Part shown: positions 36,145-46,004 of the stretch, one piece after another
Layout: every line of letters begins with the position of its first letter
Numbering within the stretch: position 1 is the first letter of the stretch
DNA from: Kangiella taiwanensis
Lineage (GTDB): Bacteria > Pseudomonadota > Gammaproteobacteria > Enterobacterales > Kangiellaceae
NCBI RefSeq assembly: GCF_020005165.1
Contig: NZ_JAHCLT010000001.1
Coordinates: 434,001-498,000 of the forward strand
Direction of reading: 5' to 3'
DNA length: 64,000 bases
Notes under the pieces: model-generated
The model's input: the letters and a program-made list of their open reading frames with translations, nothing else
Database searches by the model: none
Told to the model about the DNA's origin: nothing
Position numbers and translations under genes: made by a program

Positions 36145-37350
36145 ATGAGCGAGGGTAATCGACCAGTAAAGCTCGACTATGACGTTATCATTGTGGGTGG
36201 CGGTATGGTGGGCTTGACTTTGAGTGCTGCGTTATCGCAACGTGATCTGCGGGTGGGGGTGATTGAGCCAAAACCGGTGGAGCTTGAGTGGCAGCGAGGT
36301 ACGGTAGATGCACGGGTTAGCGCAATAACACGAGCAAGCCAGCGATTGTTTGAGGATGTAGGAGCATGGTCTGGCATTGCTGCAGAAGAAAAATCAGCTT
36401 ATCGCCGTATGTGTGTGTGGGATGGTGAGTCCACTCACGGTAGTATTGAGTTTGATGCCAGTCTAATTGCCGAGAAAAACTTAGGCTATATCATTGAAAA
36501 CCGTGTGTTACGTCGTGCATTGTACCAATCAATTGAGCGAGCACGGAATGTTGATTGGCTGTGCCCCGAGAAGTGTCAGGAGGTGACTTATCATGATGAC
36601 TGTGCTGAGTTAACGCTGGTTTCGGGTAAGCGGCTAAAGGCCGCGTTATTAGTCGGTGCTGATGGTGCTTTTTCCTGGTTGCGCAAAGCGAGTGACGTGG
36701 GGCAGGTGCAAAAGTCTTATGGTCATAAAGCGATTGTGTGCACTGTGAAAACCGACGCCCCCCATCAACACACAGCATGGCAGCGTTTCGATCATCATGG
36801 ACCCTTGGCCTTTTTGCCCTTAGCAGACAATCATTTGTGTTCCATTGTGTGGTCGGTCGATGAAGCCTATGCCGAAGAGTTGTTAGCTCTCGATTCAGCA
36901 GATTTTGAAAAACGCCTGAGCCATACCTTTGAAGCAACTCTGGGGGCTGTGACGCTTAAAAGTGAACCGGTCGCTTTCCCATTGTTTGAAAGAACCGCAG
37001 ACACCATGGTTCAACACCGGTTGGCGCTGATTGGCGATGCCGCGCATACCATTCATCCACTTGCAGGGCAGGGCGTGAATCTTGGTTTTGCTGACGCACA
37101 AGAATTAGCTAAGACCATTGAGGTCTCGCTTAATAAAAGCGCGGATATAGGCCTAAAGCATCGACTGCGTCCTTTTGAACGAGCGCGAAAGTCTGAAACG
37201 AAAGCAATGCAGTTGGCAATGCAGGGCTTTAAAAGACTGTTTGAACAAGAGATCCCAGTGGTACAGATGGCGCGAAGTTATGGCTTAGCGCTGACCGATA
37301 AACATCCTTTAATTAAGCAAAAACTGATACGCAAGGCCATGGGGCTTTGA
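36145..37350 (+). CDS. ubiI: FAD-dependent ubiquinone hydroxylase, UbiI/VisC type
   Basis: A 401-residue FAD monooxygenase homologous to the ubiH product. GGGMVGLTLSAALS at the N terminus, the DARVSAIT motif, GADGAFSWLRK, and GDAAHTIHPLAGQGVNLGFAD near residue 292 are seen. In E. coli ubiH is followed by visC (ubiI), which hydroxylates C5 of the ring; the same order supports the name. UbiF/UbiM-type specificity cannot be excluded by sequence reading. It ends the pepP–ubiH–x–ubiI operon. Confidence 0.87.
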   Translation: MSEGNRPVKLDYDVIIVGGGMVGLTLSAALSQRDLRVGVIEPKPVELEWQRGTVDARVSAITRASQRLFEDVGAWSGIAAEEKSAYRRMCVWDGESTHGSIEFDASLIAEKNLGYIIENRVLRRALYQSIERARNVDWLCPEKCQEVTYHDDCAELTLVSGKRLKAALLVGADGAFSWLRKASDVGQVQKSYGHKAIVCTVKTDAPHQHTAWQRFDHHGPLAFLPLADNHLCSIVWSVDEAYAEELLALDSADFEKRLSHTFEATLGAVTLKSEPVAFPLFERTADTMVQHRLALIGDAAHTIHPLAGQGVNLGFADAQELAKTIEVSLNKSADIGLKHRLRPFERARKSETKAMQLAMQGFKRLFEQEIPVVQMARSYGLALTDKHPLIKQKLIRKAMGL

Positions 37351-37390
37351 ACGAATGCACTATGACTAGATAAATGTCATAAAACTTTGC

Positions 37391-37422
37391 TTGAAATGAC
37401 AAATGATAATAATTATCATTTG
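37391..37422 (+). promoter_or_regulatory. Fur box overlapping the iron-importer promoter
   Basis: A 23-bp palindrome (37400-37422; half-site ATGATAAT around a central A, with outer CAA/TTG) is a close match to the Fur consensus. A promoter TTGAAA (37391-37396), 17-bp spacer, TATCAT (37414-37419) is fully overlapped by it, as expected for iron-dependent repression. Confidence 0.92.
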
Positions 37423-37463
37423 TGCATTATCTTTCTACGGGAAACTCCTAGGATACCTTATAC

Positions 37464-38552
37464 ATGAAAACAATGAATAACTGGCTTGTTGCACTTGCAG
37501 TTGGTTCGGCTTTAACGCTAACCGCTTGCAGCGATTCTGAGCAGGATAATAAGCCTGCGAATGACCAAAAAGTGACTGAATCACAAGAATCAAAAGCTGA
37601 AAAACCGGCTGCAGAGCAGAAAGAAATTGTGGTCTATTCGTCTCGTAAAGAGCATTTGATCAAGCCTTTCTTCGAGCAGTTCACTAAAGAGACTGGTATT
37701 CCAGTGGTCTACATTACTGATGGCGCTGCGCCACTCATCAGTCGACTCAAGGCTGAGGGTGAACGTTCACCCGCGGATATTTTGATGACCGTTGATGCTG
37801 GTAACTTATGGCAAGCGACTCAAGAAGGCATTCTACAGCCGATTGATTCAGATGTGCTTGAAAGTAATATTCCAGAGAGCCTCCAAGATCCAAATAACGA
37901 ATGGTACGGTTTAACGGTTCGCGCACGTACGATTGTGTACAGCAAAGAGCGAGTTAACCCAGAAGAATTGACGACTTATGAAGCGCTGGGCGATGAGCAG
38001 TGGAAAGGTCGCTTGTGCTTAAGAACGTCAAAGAAAGTCTATAACCAATCATTAGTGGCGATGTTGGTTGCGCGTCACGGCGAAGAAAAAGCACAAGAGA
38101 TTGTTGAGGGCTGGGTTGGCAATTTAGCAACAGATCCTTTCTCTAACGACACAAAAGTGATGAACGCTATCGAGGCGGGTGCTTGTGATGTGGGTGTGGT
38201 TAATACTTACTACTTCGGACGCTTAGAAAAAGAAAACCCTGACATTCCTTTAGCCTTATTCTGGCCAAATCAAGAAACGTCTGGCGTTCACGTTAATATT
38301 TCAGGCGCGGGCATCACCAAGCACTCTTCTAATGTCGCAAATGCCACAAAGCTGTTAGAATGGCTTTCAAGCGCAGAAGCGCAACAAATGTACGCTGGCC
38401 ATAATATGGAATACCCAGCGAACCCAGAAATTAAGCCTGTTCCAGAGGTGGAAGCTTGGGGAAGTTTCAAAGCGGATGATATGAACTTATCAAAAGCGGG
38501 TGAGCTACAGCCACAAGCGGTTAAAGTGATGGACAGAGCAGGTTACAAATAA
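37464..38552 (+). CDS. Iron(III) ABC transporter substrate-binding lipoprotein
   Basis: A 362-residue protein of the FbpA/FutA/IdiA family. It binds ferric iron in the periplasm and delivers it to the permease. A lipobox LTAC around residue 22 predicts a lipid anchor, followed by a ~30-residue charged linker. The binding domain opens IVVYSSRKEHLIKPFFEQF. Iron-ligand tyrosines are plausible in VNTYYFGRL near residue 255. Expression is predicted to be Fur-repressed from the overlapping box. The permease gene follows at 26 bp. Confidence 0.92.
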   Translation: MKTMNNWLVALAVGSALTLTACSDSEQDNKPANDQKVTESQESKAEKPAAEQKEIVVYSSRKEHLIKPFFEQFTKETGIPVVYITDGAAPLISRLKAEGERSPADILMTVDAGNLWQATQEGILQPIDSDVLESNIPESLQDPNNEWYGLTVRARTIVYSKERVNPEELTTYEALGDEQWKGRLCLRTSKKVYNQSLVAMLVARHGEEKAQEIVEGWVGNLATDPFSNDTKVMNAIEAGACDVGVVNTYYFGRLEKENPDIPLALFWPNQETSGVHVNISGAGITKHSSNVANATKLLEWLSSAEAQQMYAGHNMEYPANPEIKPVPEVEAWGSFKADDMNLSKAGELQPQAVKVMDRAGYK

Positions 38553-38578
38553 ACTTTCTTGACCCTGAATAAGAAGAC

Positions 38579-40228
38579 TTGCAGAAAAAAACATCATTAA
38601 ACTCAAAAGTCACTGACGCCAGCGTTTATCGCTGGCGTCAGCGTATGGGCGCTTGGTTGCCAGTGACATTACTGGCGGCCGTATTCGCAATTTGCGTCAT
38701 GCCTCTGATGCCACTCTTGGGCTCATGGGGGCAAGTTGAGTCTGAGCTGTGGTCGCATCTATGGCAAACTGAGCTACCTGAACTATTTTCTAACACCATC
38801 ATTCTGATCCTACTGGTTGGAACGGCAAGCTTTCTGCTTGGAGTCAGTCTCGCTTGGCTCGTCGTTATGTACGACTTCCCTGGCAGAAACATTTTGCAAT
38901 GGGGGCTGATGCTACCTTTAGCGATCCCGCCTTATATATTAGCGTTTGTACTCTTAGGCTTCACCGATTTCGGTGGCCCACTCCAGAAACTCTTATTCTC
39001 CCTTGGTCTAGGCATTGAGTGGTTGCCAGATATGCGTAATCCGCTTGGGGTGGGGTTAGTCTTTACACTTTCTCTCTATCCGTACGTCTATTTATTGATG
39101 CGTAGTGCTTTGCAGCGAAAAGGTCGCTCGAGTTACGAGAGTGCGCGAACTTTAGGTTACAGCAAGGCTGGTGCTTTTTGGCGACTAGTCATACCGCTGA
39201 CGCGCCCAGCATGGGTTGCAGGTTTGGCTTTGGTCTTGATGGAGACTCTGGCCGACTTTGGCGCGGTCAGTATCTTTAACTACAACACCTTCACCACAGC
39301 TGTATATAAATCATGGTACGGTTTTTATAGCCATGGCACAGCAGCGCAGTTGGCTTGCTTATTACTACTGTTCGTGAGCTTAGCTGTGATTGCTGAGAAG
39401 TGGGGGCGCGGTAAAGGACGTTATGAGCAATCCGGTGCCGCATTAAAACAGTACCGTCAGCATCTAACAGGGTTCTGGGGAGTATTAGCACAAGTTGGCG
39501 CATGGTCAGTGTTTGCGTTGGGCTTTATATTGCCAGTCATTCAGCTGCTTTACTGGGTCGTCAGTAGCTTCGAACAGCATACCGAAGGCACGATTGATCT
39601 CTTATTCAACACAGTCATATTGGCTGTGTTAGCGGCAGTGATCACTTTGTTAGTCGCTAGCATCATGGTCTGGGCGCAGCGCCAAAAACAGACTAAGTCG
39701 AGAAGCTTTATGACAGAGTTCTCGCAGTTGGGGTATGCCATGCCGGGTACTGTGTTGGCAGTTGGCATTATGATGGCGCTCAACGGGATCGATAGTTGGA
39801 TCGCTGACATCATGGATGATCAAAGCCAATGGCTGGCGACAGGGTTGTTCGCCTTACTGCTCGCCTACGTCATTCGATTCCTGCGAATTGGTTACGGCCC
39901 ACTGTCGAGTTCGATGGGTCAAATCAAACCAAGCGTCGTAGAAACGGCGGGAATTCTCGGCGCTGGAAAGCGCGAAAGACTATTTCGAGTATATATTCCC
40001 TTGCTGCGCCCAGGCGTATTTACCGCATTACTGTTGGTGTTCGTCGAAGTGATGAAGGAGATGCCAGCGACTCTAATCTTAAGAACTTACGGCTGGGACA
40101 CGCTGGCAGTGCGTATCTATGAGCTCAGCGCCGAAGGCCAGTGGGAGCTGACCTCGTTACCTGCGATTATGCTGGTTGCCGTAGGGATCATTCCGGTTAT
40201 ATTATTAATAAAAAAGAGTGAGGTTTAA
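38579..40228 (+). CDS. Iron(III) ABC transporter permease (fused double domain)
   Basis: A 549-residue inner-membrane protein of the FbpB/AfuB type with two tandem BPD-transport domains and about 12 membrane helices. Two EAA-type loops are visible, YESARTLGYSKAGAFWRLVIPL (~184-205) and VETAGILGAGKRERLFRVYIPL (~457-478). These dock the ATPase. The start is uncertain: TTG at 38579 after a weak AGAAG, or ATG at 38645 just after an 11-bp hairpin. No ATP-binding subunit (FbpC) gene is adjacent; the next gene encodes a lipoprotein, so an ATPase must come from elsewhere. Confidence 0.9.
   Translation: MQKKTSLNSKVTDASVYRWRQRMGAWLPVTLLAAVFAICVMPLMPLLGSWGQVESELWSHLWQTELPELFSNTIILILLVGTASFLLGVSLAWLVVMYDFPGRNILQWGLMLPLAIPPYILAFVLLGFTDFGGPLQKLLFSLGLGIEWLPDMRNPLGVGLVFTLSLYPYVYLLMRSALQRKGRSSYESARTLGYSKAGAFWRLVIPLTRPAWVAGLALVLMETLADFGAVSIFNYNTFTTAVYKSWYGFYSHGTAAQLACLLLLFVSLAVIAEKWGRGKGRYEQSGAALKQYRQHLTGFWGVLAQVGAWSVFALGFILPVIQLLYWVVSSFEQHTEGTIDLLFNTVILAVLAAVITLLVASIMVWAQRQKQTKSRSFMTEFSQLGYAMPGTVLAVGIMMALNGIDSWIADIMDDQSQWLATGLFALLLAYVIRFLRIGYGPLSSSMGQIKPSVVETAGILGAGKRERLFRVYIPLLRPGVFTALLLVFVEVMKEMPATLILRTYGWDTLAVRIYELSAEGQWELTSLPAIMLVAVGIIPVILLIKKSEV
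38614..38640 (+). repeat. Perfect hairpin at the binding-protein/permease junction
   Basis: TGACGCCAGCG (38614-38624) and CGCTGGCGTCA (38630-38640) form an 11-bp stem with loop TTTAT and no T run. It lies within the first codons of the permease if TTG is the start, or 4 nt before ATG 38645. Such hairpins often protect the upstream binding-protein mRNA and lower permease translation. Confidence 0.7.
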
Positions 40229-40240
40229 GGAGGGAGTGAA

Positions 40241-40945
40241 ATGAAGAGTTTATTATTTTGTCTATTGGTGATGCTCAGTACAGGTTGTTCATATAAAAGT
40301 TACACAAGTAAAGTAGGAAAGTCGACTCATGTTACTGGCGAAGAAAAGTTAGTAACGATTGCAACAAGCCCAGAAAACAACATTGTAACGAGCGCTAGCT
40401 TAGGTGAGCTAATGTTCACTGTAGAAAAGCGTGGAAAGGGTGGAGAAATTTTTATAACACATTCTCCTTCAACAGATCTTGGGTTTCCAAATACAAATAA
40501 ATGGCAACATACTCATAATTATAACGATGGGGTTTCGGGCACTTTAAAGGTTTATTCGCACCCTGATTTTTACCACGGGAACATTGGAGTAATACTGAAT
40601 AGAAATGGTACAACATACTCTGAGAAACCATTGGTTCAACTGTCTGGGGTAAAGGAAGGTAGACGTTGGCAGGTATCAGGAAGCGGAAATTTTTTTAAGG
40701 CGGCCAATATTTTATTAGAAAGCTGGGGCTTGAGGTATGGTGGAGAAAATGACGGAGTATATGTTTTCGAAATATTGGACAGAAGGGACGCGAATGTAAC
40801 CCAGGTAATCCAGCGGCTTGAAATAACATCGGATAAATTTTTAGAAGGGCTTTTTGTAAGAGGTGTAATGCTGAAGGGTCTTGCTTTAGATGATAAAGGT
40901 TTAATCAAGTACGTGATTAAATCTTACCCAAATGAAAAGCATTAA
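40241..40945 (+). CDS. Hypothetical lipoprotein
   Basis: A 234-residue protein with a lipoprotein signal peptide (lipobox LSTGC, residue 16). The mature part is beta-rich with no domain I recognise. A very strong ribosome binding site (AAGGAGG) precedes the ATG, 12 bp after the permease stop. It may thus share the Fur-controlled transcript and could serve iron uptake, but base composition is more A+T-rich and no motif links it to iron. Confidence 0.65.
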   Translation: MKSLLFCLLVMLSTGCSYKSYTSKVGKSTHVTGEEKLVTIATSPENNIVTSASLGELMFTVEKRGKGGEIFITHSPSTDLGFPNTNKWQHTHNYNDGVSGTLKVYSHPDFYHGNIGVILNRNGTTYSEKPLVQLSGVKEGRRWQVSGSGNFFKAANILLESWGLRYGGENDGVYVFEILDRRDANVTQVIQRLEITSDKFLEGLFVRGVMLKGLALDDKGLIKYVIKSYPNEKH

Positions 40946-41022
40946 AATAACAAAATAGTATATCAGCAAGTATCCATTCCCTTAGAGGAGTCTTTTGGGT
41001 TCTTTTGTCATTCGAACCCCTG

Positions 41023-41028
41023 TATAAT
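41023..41028 (+). promoter_or_regulatory. gcvT promoter -10
   Basis: A perfect TATAAT lies 45 bp upstream of the gcvT ATG. At 17 bp the -35 is only TTCTTT, so it may need an activator. No glycine-riboswitch core was found in 40946-41073. Confidence 0.5.
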
Positions 41029-41073
41029 CATGCGCCATTATGACCACTCAATTGTTTAAGGAACGGTGTCGTT

Positions 41074-42162
41074 ATGGGCAGTAAAACACCTTTGTATCAG
41101 GCGCACGTTGACGCTGAAGCGCGTATTGTTGATTTCGGTGGCTGGGATATGCCGCTAAATTATGGTTCGCAGATTGATGAGCATGCAGCTGTGCGTGAAG
41201 CTGCGGGTATGTTTGACGTCTCACACATGACCATTGTTGAAATTAAAGGCAGCGAAGCTAAGCCGTACTTGCAATATTTATTGGCCAATGATGTGGCTAA
41301 GCTTAAAGATTCAGGTAAAGCGCTTTATACCGGCATGTTAAACGAAGATGGCGGTGTTATTGATGATCTTATCGTCTATTATTTAAACGATGCCCATTAC
41401 CGCGTAGTGGTTAATGCGGCGACTCGCGAGAAAGATTTAGCTTGGCTGGAGAATGTTGCTCAGCAGTTTGATGTGTCAGTCGAAGAGCGTTCTGATTTAG
41501 CCATTATTGCCGTCCAAGGCCCCGAAGCAATTGAGAAAGCGCAGTCGACGTTCTCAGATGAGCAAAAACAAGCCGTTGCTGAGTTGAAACCGTTTGTGGC
41601 AGCTTATGCTGGAGACTTGTTCGTCGCTCGTACGGGTTATACCGGTGAAGACGGGTACGAAATCTTAGTTCCAGACAATAAAGCCGTTGAGCTGTGGAAT
41701 GCTTTGATCAAAGCGGGCGTTAAGCCATGCGGTTTAGCTGCACGCGATACGCTACGTCTAGAAGCGGGCATGAATTTGTATGGCCATGACATGGATGAAA
41801 CGGTATCGCCGTTAGAAGCCAACATGGGCTGGACCATTGCTTGGGAGCCGGAAGGTCGTGATTTCGTGGGTCGTAAGGCTCTAGAAGCGCAAAAGGCTAG
41901 TGGCATTCCACGTAAGCTGATAGGTTTGGTGCTTGATGGCAAAGGCATTATGCGTGAAGGCCAAGAAGTTCTCGTAAACGATGAAGTGGTTGGCGTCGTG
42001 ACCTCTGGTACTATGTCACCGACTACAGGTAAAAGCATCGCGATGGCCCGCGTGCAGCGTTCGGTCGATGCCGAAGACGTTCTAGTGCAGGTTCGTAAGA
42101 AGCAAATTCCGGCGAAAGTGGTAAAACCGAGTTTCGTACGTAAAGGTAAGTCATTGATTTAA
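41074..42162 (+). CDS. gcvT: Aminomethyltransferase (glycine cleavage T protein)
   Basis: A 362-residue tetrahydrofolate-dependent enzyme that releases ammonia from the lipoamide-bound aminomethyl group and makes methylene-THF. Motifs: [18 protein letters not shown] at the N terminus, [47 protein letters not shown] and a C-terminal barrel with [18 protein letters not shown]. Length matches E. coli GcvT (364). A terminator separates it from gcvH, so the three gcv genes are clustered but apparently have separate promoters. Confidence 0.97.
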   Translation: MGSKTPLYQAHVDAEARIVDFGGWDMPLNYGSQIDEHAAVREAAGMFDVSHMTIVEIKGSEAKPYLQYLLANDVAKLKDSGKALYTGMLNEDGGVIDDLIVYYLNDAHYRVVVNAATREKDLAWLENVAQQFDVSVEERSDLAIIAVQGPEAIEKAQSTFSDEQKQAVAELKPFVAAYAGDLFVARTGYTGEDGYEILVPDNKAVELWNALIKAGVKPCGLAARDTLRLEAGMNLYGHDMDETVSPLEANMGWTIAWEPEGRDFVGRKALEAQKASGIPRKLIGLVLDGKGIMREGQEVLVNDEVVGVVTSGTMSPTTGKSIAMARVQRSVDAEDVLVQVRKKQIPAKVVKPSFVRKGKSLI

Positions 42163-42190
42163 GGTTGGCGCCTAGAGCGCTAACCTTTTT
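42161..42190 (+). terminator. Terminator between gcvT and gcvH
   Basis: AAGGTTGGCGC (42161-42171) pairs with GCGCTAACCTT (42177-42187), one G-U pair and loop CTAGA, followed by T's. It overlaps the gcvT stop codon. Confidence 0.88.
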
Positions 42191-42225
42191 GTACACATTA
42201 ACGCAAAACCCTTGCTGAGAAAGGC

Positions 42226-42254
42226 TTGGGCAGCGCTAAAGTTTCATATACAAT
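42226..42254 (+). promoter_or_regulatory. gcvH promoter
   Basis: TTGGGC (42226-42231), a 17-bp spacer and TACAAT (42249-42254) lie about 58 bp before the gcvH ATG and after the gcvT terminator. Confidence 0.55.
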
Positions 42255-42311
42255 ACGATTAATTTTTGAACTGATAGATTACCCTGGCGGGTGGCTATAG
42301 AGGAAGAGACA

Positions 42312-42698
42312 ATGAGCCAAATTCCAGCAGAATTAAAATATGTATCGAGCCACGAGTGGATCCGTGATGAAGGTGACGGCATCGTAACCGTTGGTATTAC
42401 TGAGCATGCACAAGAGTTACTTGGTGACGTGGTGTTCGTAGAAGCGCCAGAAGTGGATAGCGAAGTCGACGTAGAAGACGAAATCGCGGTTGTTGAGTCG
42501 GTTAAAGCTGCATCCGATATCTATGCGCCATTAGCGGGCACTATCACTGAAGTGAACGAAGAGCTGGAAGATTCACCAGAATTAATCAACAGCGATCCTT
42601 ACGGTGACGGCTGGATGTTCAAGATGAAAATTGACTCAGGTGATTTGGACTCACTGCTATCGGCAGAAGAGTACGCTGAAGAAATCGCTGACGAATAA
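42312..42698 (+). CDS. gcvH: Glycine cleavage system H protein
   Basis: A 128-residue lipoyl carrier that shuttles the aminomethyl intermediate between P, T and L proteins. The lipoylation site is K65 in [11 protein letters not shown]. The start at 42312 (MSQIPAEL) follows GAGGAAGAG at good spacing; an in-frame start at 42291 would read through that ribosome binding site. Strongly acidic, as usual for the family. The 318 bp to gcvP hold a structured RNA candidate, not a gene. Confidence 0.97.
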   Translation: MSQIPAELKYVSSHEWIRDEGDGIVTVGITEHAQELLGDVVFVEAPEVDSEVDVEDEIAVVESVKAASDIYAPLAGTITEVNEELEDSPELINSDPYGDGWMFKMKIDSGDLDSLLSAEEYAEEIADE

Positions 42699-42879
42699 AT
42701 TATTGGCTCATAGCTTCGTTAAATGTATCAATAACTCAGCTCGTTTAGCATAAAGTAAACGTCGCCTCGTTATTAACACATTTGCCTTGCTCTGAACGCA
42801 ATAATAGTTTGGTTGGTGCGTTTTCTAAAGTTTTAAGATTTGGAGCTAAATGCTCTGAACTCAGTATTAAATAATAGGA

Positions 42880-42961
42880 TGGGTTAGCCGAGAGGCGTAA
42901 TCCACCAGTCACTAGCCAACAGTGACACATTTTAAGGGCCTCGAGTTGTTCGAGGCTTTTT
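42880..42961 (+). ncRNA. Structured RNA with terminator upstream of gcvP
   Basis: Three consecutive hairpins lie in the 318-bp gcvH–gcvP gap. The first (about 42879-42903) is TTAGCC/GGC(G)TAA with a GAGA tetraloop and a GGA/TCC extension. The second is GTCACT/AGTGAC (42908-42926). The third is a Rho-independent terminator GCCTCGA/TCGAGGC (42938-42956) with five T. It ends 55 nt before gcvP. It could be an attenuator or riboswitch-like leader for gcvP, or an independent small RNA. I did not recognise a glycine-riboswitch core. The 5' end is unknown; 42699-42878 shows no gene. Confidence 0.55.
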
Positions 42962-43016
42962 CGATTAAACAGTTTATGCAGATCGGCATAATTGAAATTG
43001 ATAGGTCGCGACCAGT

Positions 43017-45881
43017 ATGACTGATAAAACAAGCTTGCAAGATTTACAACAGTCGGATGATTTTATCCGCCGCCATTTAGGTCCTCGTGAGAACGAGATT
43101 CAAGAAATGCTCAGTGAGCTGGGCTTGTCTTCATTAGACGACTTAGTAGAAAAGGCTGTTCCGCATAAAATCCAAGTGAAAGAGCCGATTGGCGTTGAAG
43201 CGTCTCGTTCTGAACGTGAGACCTTGGAATACTTACAGTCGCTGGCGGACGAAAATATTGTCGCCAAGTCATACATAGGTATGGGCTATTACGACACGGT
43301 TACACCTGCTGTCATTCAGCGAAATGTGCTTGAAAATCCAGCATGGTATACGGCTTATACGCCATACCAGCCTGAGATCGCGCAAGGTCGTTTGGAAGCA
43401 ATTCTAAACTTCCAGCAAATGACGATGGATTTGACGGGTATGGAGTTAGCGAGCGCGTCATTGTTAGATGAAGCAACCGCAGCTGCTGAAGCTATGGGCT
43501 TAGCAAAACGATCGTCAAAGAATAAAAAATGCAATACCTTCTTTGTTGATGAGAAAACCTTCCCGCAAACCATTGATGTGGTGAAAACGCGTGCTGAGCA
43601 CTATGGCTGGGATTTAATTATTGGGCCAATCGAAGAAGCAGCTAGTCACGATGTCTTTGGTGCATTATTGTCATACACCAACGTGCACGGTGACATTACA
43701 AACCTTGAAAGCATTATCGAAAAGCTACATGAGAAGAAAGCAATAGCGTGCGTAGCTGCAGATATTATGAGCTTAGTATTATTGAAGTCGCCAGGCGAGA
43801 TGGGCGCTGATGTAGTATTCGGTTCAGCCCAACGCTTCGGTGTTCCAATGGGCTTTGGTGGCCCACACGCAGCCTTCTTTGCGACACGTGAATCATTCAA
43901 GCGCTCGTTACCAGGTCGTATTATCGGTGTGTCAAAAGATACGCGTGATAACAATGCATTACGAATGGCGATGCAGACCCGTGAGCAACATATTCGTCGC
44001 GAAAAAGCGACATCAAATATTTGTACAGCGCAGGTATTGTTAGCCAATATTGCGAGTTTCTATGCGGTGTATCATGGCAAAAAAGGTCTAACGACCATTG
44101 CCAGTCGTATCAATCGCTATGCTTCAATCGTCGCTTCGGCGGTAGTCAATTCAGGTATGGAAGTGGTCAATGACCATTGGTTTGATACCGTGACATTCCG
44201 AGCTTCTGATGTGGAAGCGATTCAAGATCGTGCCAAAGAAGCGCTCGTTAACTTACGTTACGATGGTGACTTGGTAAGCTTCTCGATCGATGAAGCAAAA
44301 AGCCAAGCTGATATCGAGCAATTAATCGAAGTCATTACGGGAGCAGAGTCAGATATTTTTGAATTGGATAGCGAGGCTCAACCATCAATCCCTGAGCAAC
44401 TGGTCCGTCAGTCAGATTTCTTAACGCATCCAACGTTTAACGACTATTACTCTGAAACGGATATGTTGCGTTATATCAAGCGTTTAGAAACAAAGGATTT
44501 CTCATTGGTTCATGGCATGATCCCACTAGGTTCGTGCACCATGAAACTGAATGCAACCAGTGAAATGATGCCAGTCACTTGGCCTAAATTTGCATGTATC
44601 CATCCGTTTGCTCCTGAAGACCAAACCTATGGTTACATCAAGATGATCAAGGAACTCGAAGCAGACTTGGTGGAAATTACCGGTTACGACTTTGTTTCGA
44701 TGCAACCAAATTCTGGGGCACAGGGTGAATACGCAGGCTTAATTGCGATTAAAAAGTATCACGAAAGCCAGGGTGAAGGTCATCGTAATATTTGCCTAAT
44801 CCCTAGCTCAGCACACGGTACCAATCCAGCGTCTGCCCAGATGGCTGGCATGAAAGTTGTGATTACGAAGTGTGATGAGAACGGTAACGTTGATGTTGAC
44901 GATCTAAAGGCGAAAGCTGAAGAGATGAAGGACAACTTAGCGGCACTAATGGTGACCTATCCTTCAACACACGGCGTTTACGAAGAAGAAATTAAAGATA
45001 TTTGTGACATCATTCATGACAACGGTGGTCAGGTCTACATGGATGGTGCCAACATGAATGCGCAGGTGGGTATTTCACGCCCAGGCGATATTGGTTCAGA
45101 CGTCTCACACCTAAACCTACACAAAACATTCGCTATTCCTCATGGCGGTGGTGGCCCAGGTATGGGACCAATTGGTGTTAAGTCACACCTAGCACCTTTT
45201 GTATCGGGGCACTCAGTCCGTAAAGTGCATAGTGTAGAAGCGCGCGATAACGCGGTTTCAGCAGCGCCTTATGGTAGCGGCATGATTCTTCCGATTTCAT
45301 GGGCCTACATTAAAATGCTAGGCCAAGTCGGTTTGCGTCGTTCAACAGAAGTTGCGTTATTGAATGCTAACTACCTGAAAAATAAGTTATCTGAGCACTA
45401 TCCAGTCTTGTATGTGGGTCGTAACGATAAAGTCGCTCATGAGTGCATCATTGATTTACGTGATATTAAAAACGAGACTGGTATCAGTGAAGTCGATTTT
45501 GCGAAACGCTTGATGGATTATGGTTTCCATGCCCCAACAATGAGCTTCCCAGTTGCTGGCACCTTCATGATTGAGCCAACGGAAAGCGAATCTAAGTATG
45601 AATTGGATCGTTTTGTTGACGCCATGATTCGCATCCGTCAGGAAGTTGAAAAAGTGGCTAGCGGCGAGTGGGATAAAGACAATAACCCACTGGTTAACGC
45701 ACCACATACTCAGGCTGACCTACGTGATTGGGATAAACCTTACTCTATTGCAGAAGCTGTTTATCCATCAGAAGCAACAGTTCTCAGCAAGTTCTGGCCA
45801 ACGACAAATCGAATTGATGATGTGTTCGGCGACAGAAACTTAATGTGTAGTTGCCCAGCGACAGAAACTTATGCGGAATAA
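43017..45881 (+). CDS. gcvP: Glycine dehydrogenase (glycine cleavage P protein)
   Basis: A 954-residue PLP enzyme that decarboxylates glycine and loads the aminomethyl group onto GcvH. It is the undivided form, with both homologous halves fused. The N terminus has [17 protein letters not shown]; the PLP-lysine motif [18 protein letters not shown] is near residue 708; [15 protein letters not shown] and [18 protein letters not shown] are also present. The ATG lies just after a 10-bp palindrome GGTCGCGACC (43004-43013) that includes the only ribosome-binding-site-like sequence. A good terminator follows. It works with gcvT, gcvH and a dihydrolipoamide dehydrogenase encoded elsewhere. Confidence 0.98.
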   Translation: MTDKTSLQDLQQSDDFIRRHLGPRENEIQEMLSELGLSSLDDLVEKAVPHKIQVKEPIGVEASRSERETLEYLQSLADENIVAKSYIGMGYYDTVTPAVIQRNVLENPAWYTAYTPYQPEIAQGRLEAILNFQQMTMDLTGMELASASLLDEATAAAEAMGLAKRSSKNKKCNTFFVDEKTFPQTIDVVKTRAEHYGWDLIIGPIEEAASHDVFGALLSYTNVHGDITNLESIIEKLHEKKAIACVAADIMSLVLLKSPGEMGADVVFGSAQRFGVPMGFGGPHAAFFATRESFKRSLPGRIIGVSKDTRDNNALRMAMQTREQHIRREKATSNICTAQVLLANIASFYAVYHGKKGLTTIASRINRYASIVASAVVNSGMEVVNDHWFDTVTFRASDVEAIQDRAKEALVNLRYDGDLVSFSIDEAKSQADIEQLIEVITGAESDIFELDSEAQPSIPEQLVRQSDFLTHPTFNDYYSETDMLRYIKRLETKDFSLVHGMIPLGSCTMKLNATSEMMPVTWPKFACIHPFAPEDQTYGYIKMIKELEADLVEITGYDFVSMQPNSGAQGEYAGLIAIKKYHESQGEGHRNICLIPSSAHGTNPASAQMAGMKVVITKCDENGNVDVDDLKAKAEEMKDNLAALMVTYPSTHGVYEEEIKDICDIIHDNGGQVYMDGANMNAQVGISRPGDIGSDVSHLNLHKTFAIPHGGGGPGMGPIGVKSHLAPFVSGHSVRKVHSVEARDNAVSAAPYGSGMILPISWAYIKMLGQVGLRRSTEVALLNANYLKNKLSEHYPVLYVGRNDKVAHECIIDLRDIKNETGISEVDFAKRLMDYGFHAPTMSFPVAGTFMIEPTESESKYELDRFVDAMIRIRQEVEKVASGEWDKDNNPLVNAPHTQADLRDWDKPYSIAEAVYPSEATVLSKFWPTTNRIDDVFGDRNLMCSCPATETYAE

Positions 45882-45908
45882 ATTTCTGTCAACTGAGTAC
45901 TTGACTTG

Positions 45909-45935
45909 AAAGCCAGCGTTAGCTGGCTTTTTTTA
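45909..45935 (+). terminator. Terminator after gcvP
   Basis: AGCCAGC (45911-45917) and GCTGGCT (45922-45928) with loop GTTA are followed by seven T. A TATAAT at 45934-45939 immediately after it could be the -10 of the precursor peptide gene. Confidence 0.92.
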
Positions 45936-46004
45936 TAATGCTAGGGTATAAATGGAGCGTTTGGCTTGAAATGCATGTATTACGGGGAATTGTAAGGAAT
46001 TAAT

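Noticed and set aside
40946-41073. Glycine riboswitch upstream of gcvT
   Set aside because: Expected in some lineages, but no conserved tandem-aptamer core or terminator is visible; only a promoter-like TATAAT is found.
42745-43032. A 95-codon minus-strand frame in the gcvH–gcvP gap
   Set aside because: It runs through the terminator and hairpins, has no ribosome binding site and overlaps the gcvP start. The gap is better explained as structured RNA.
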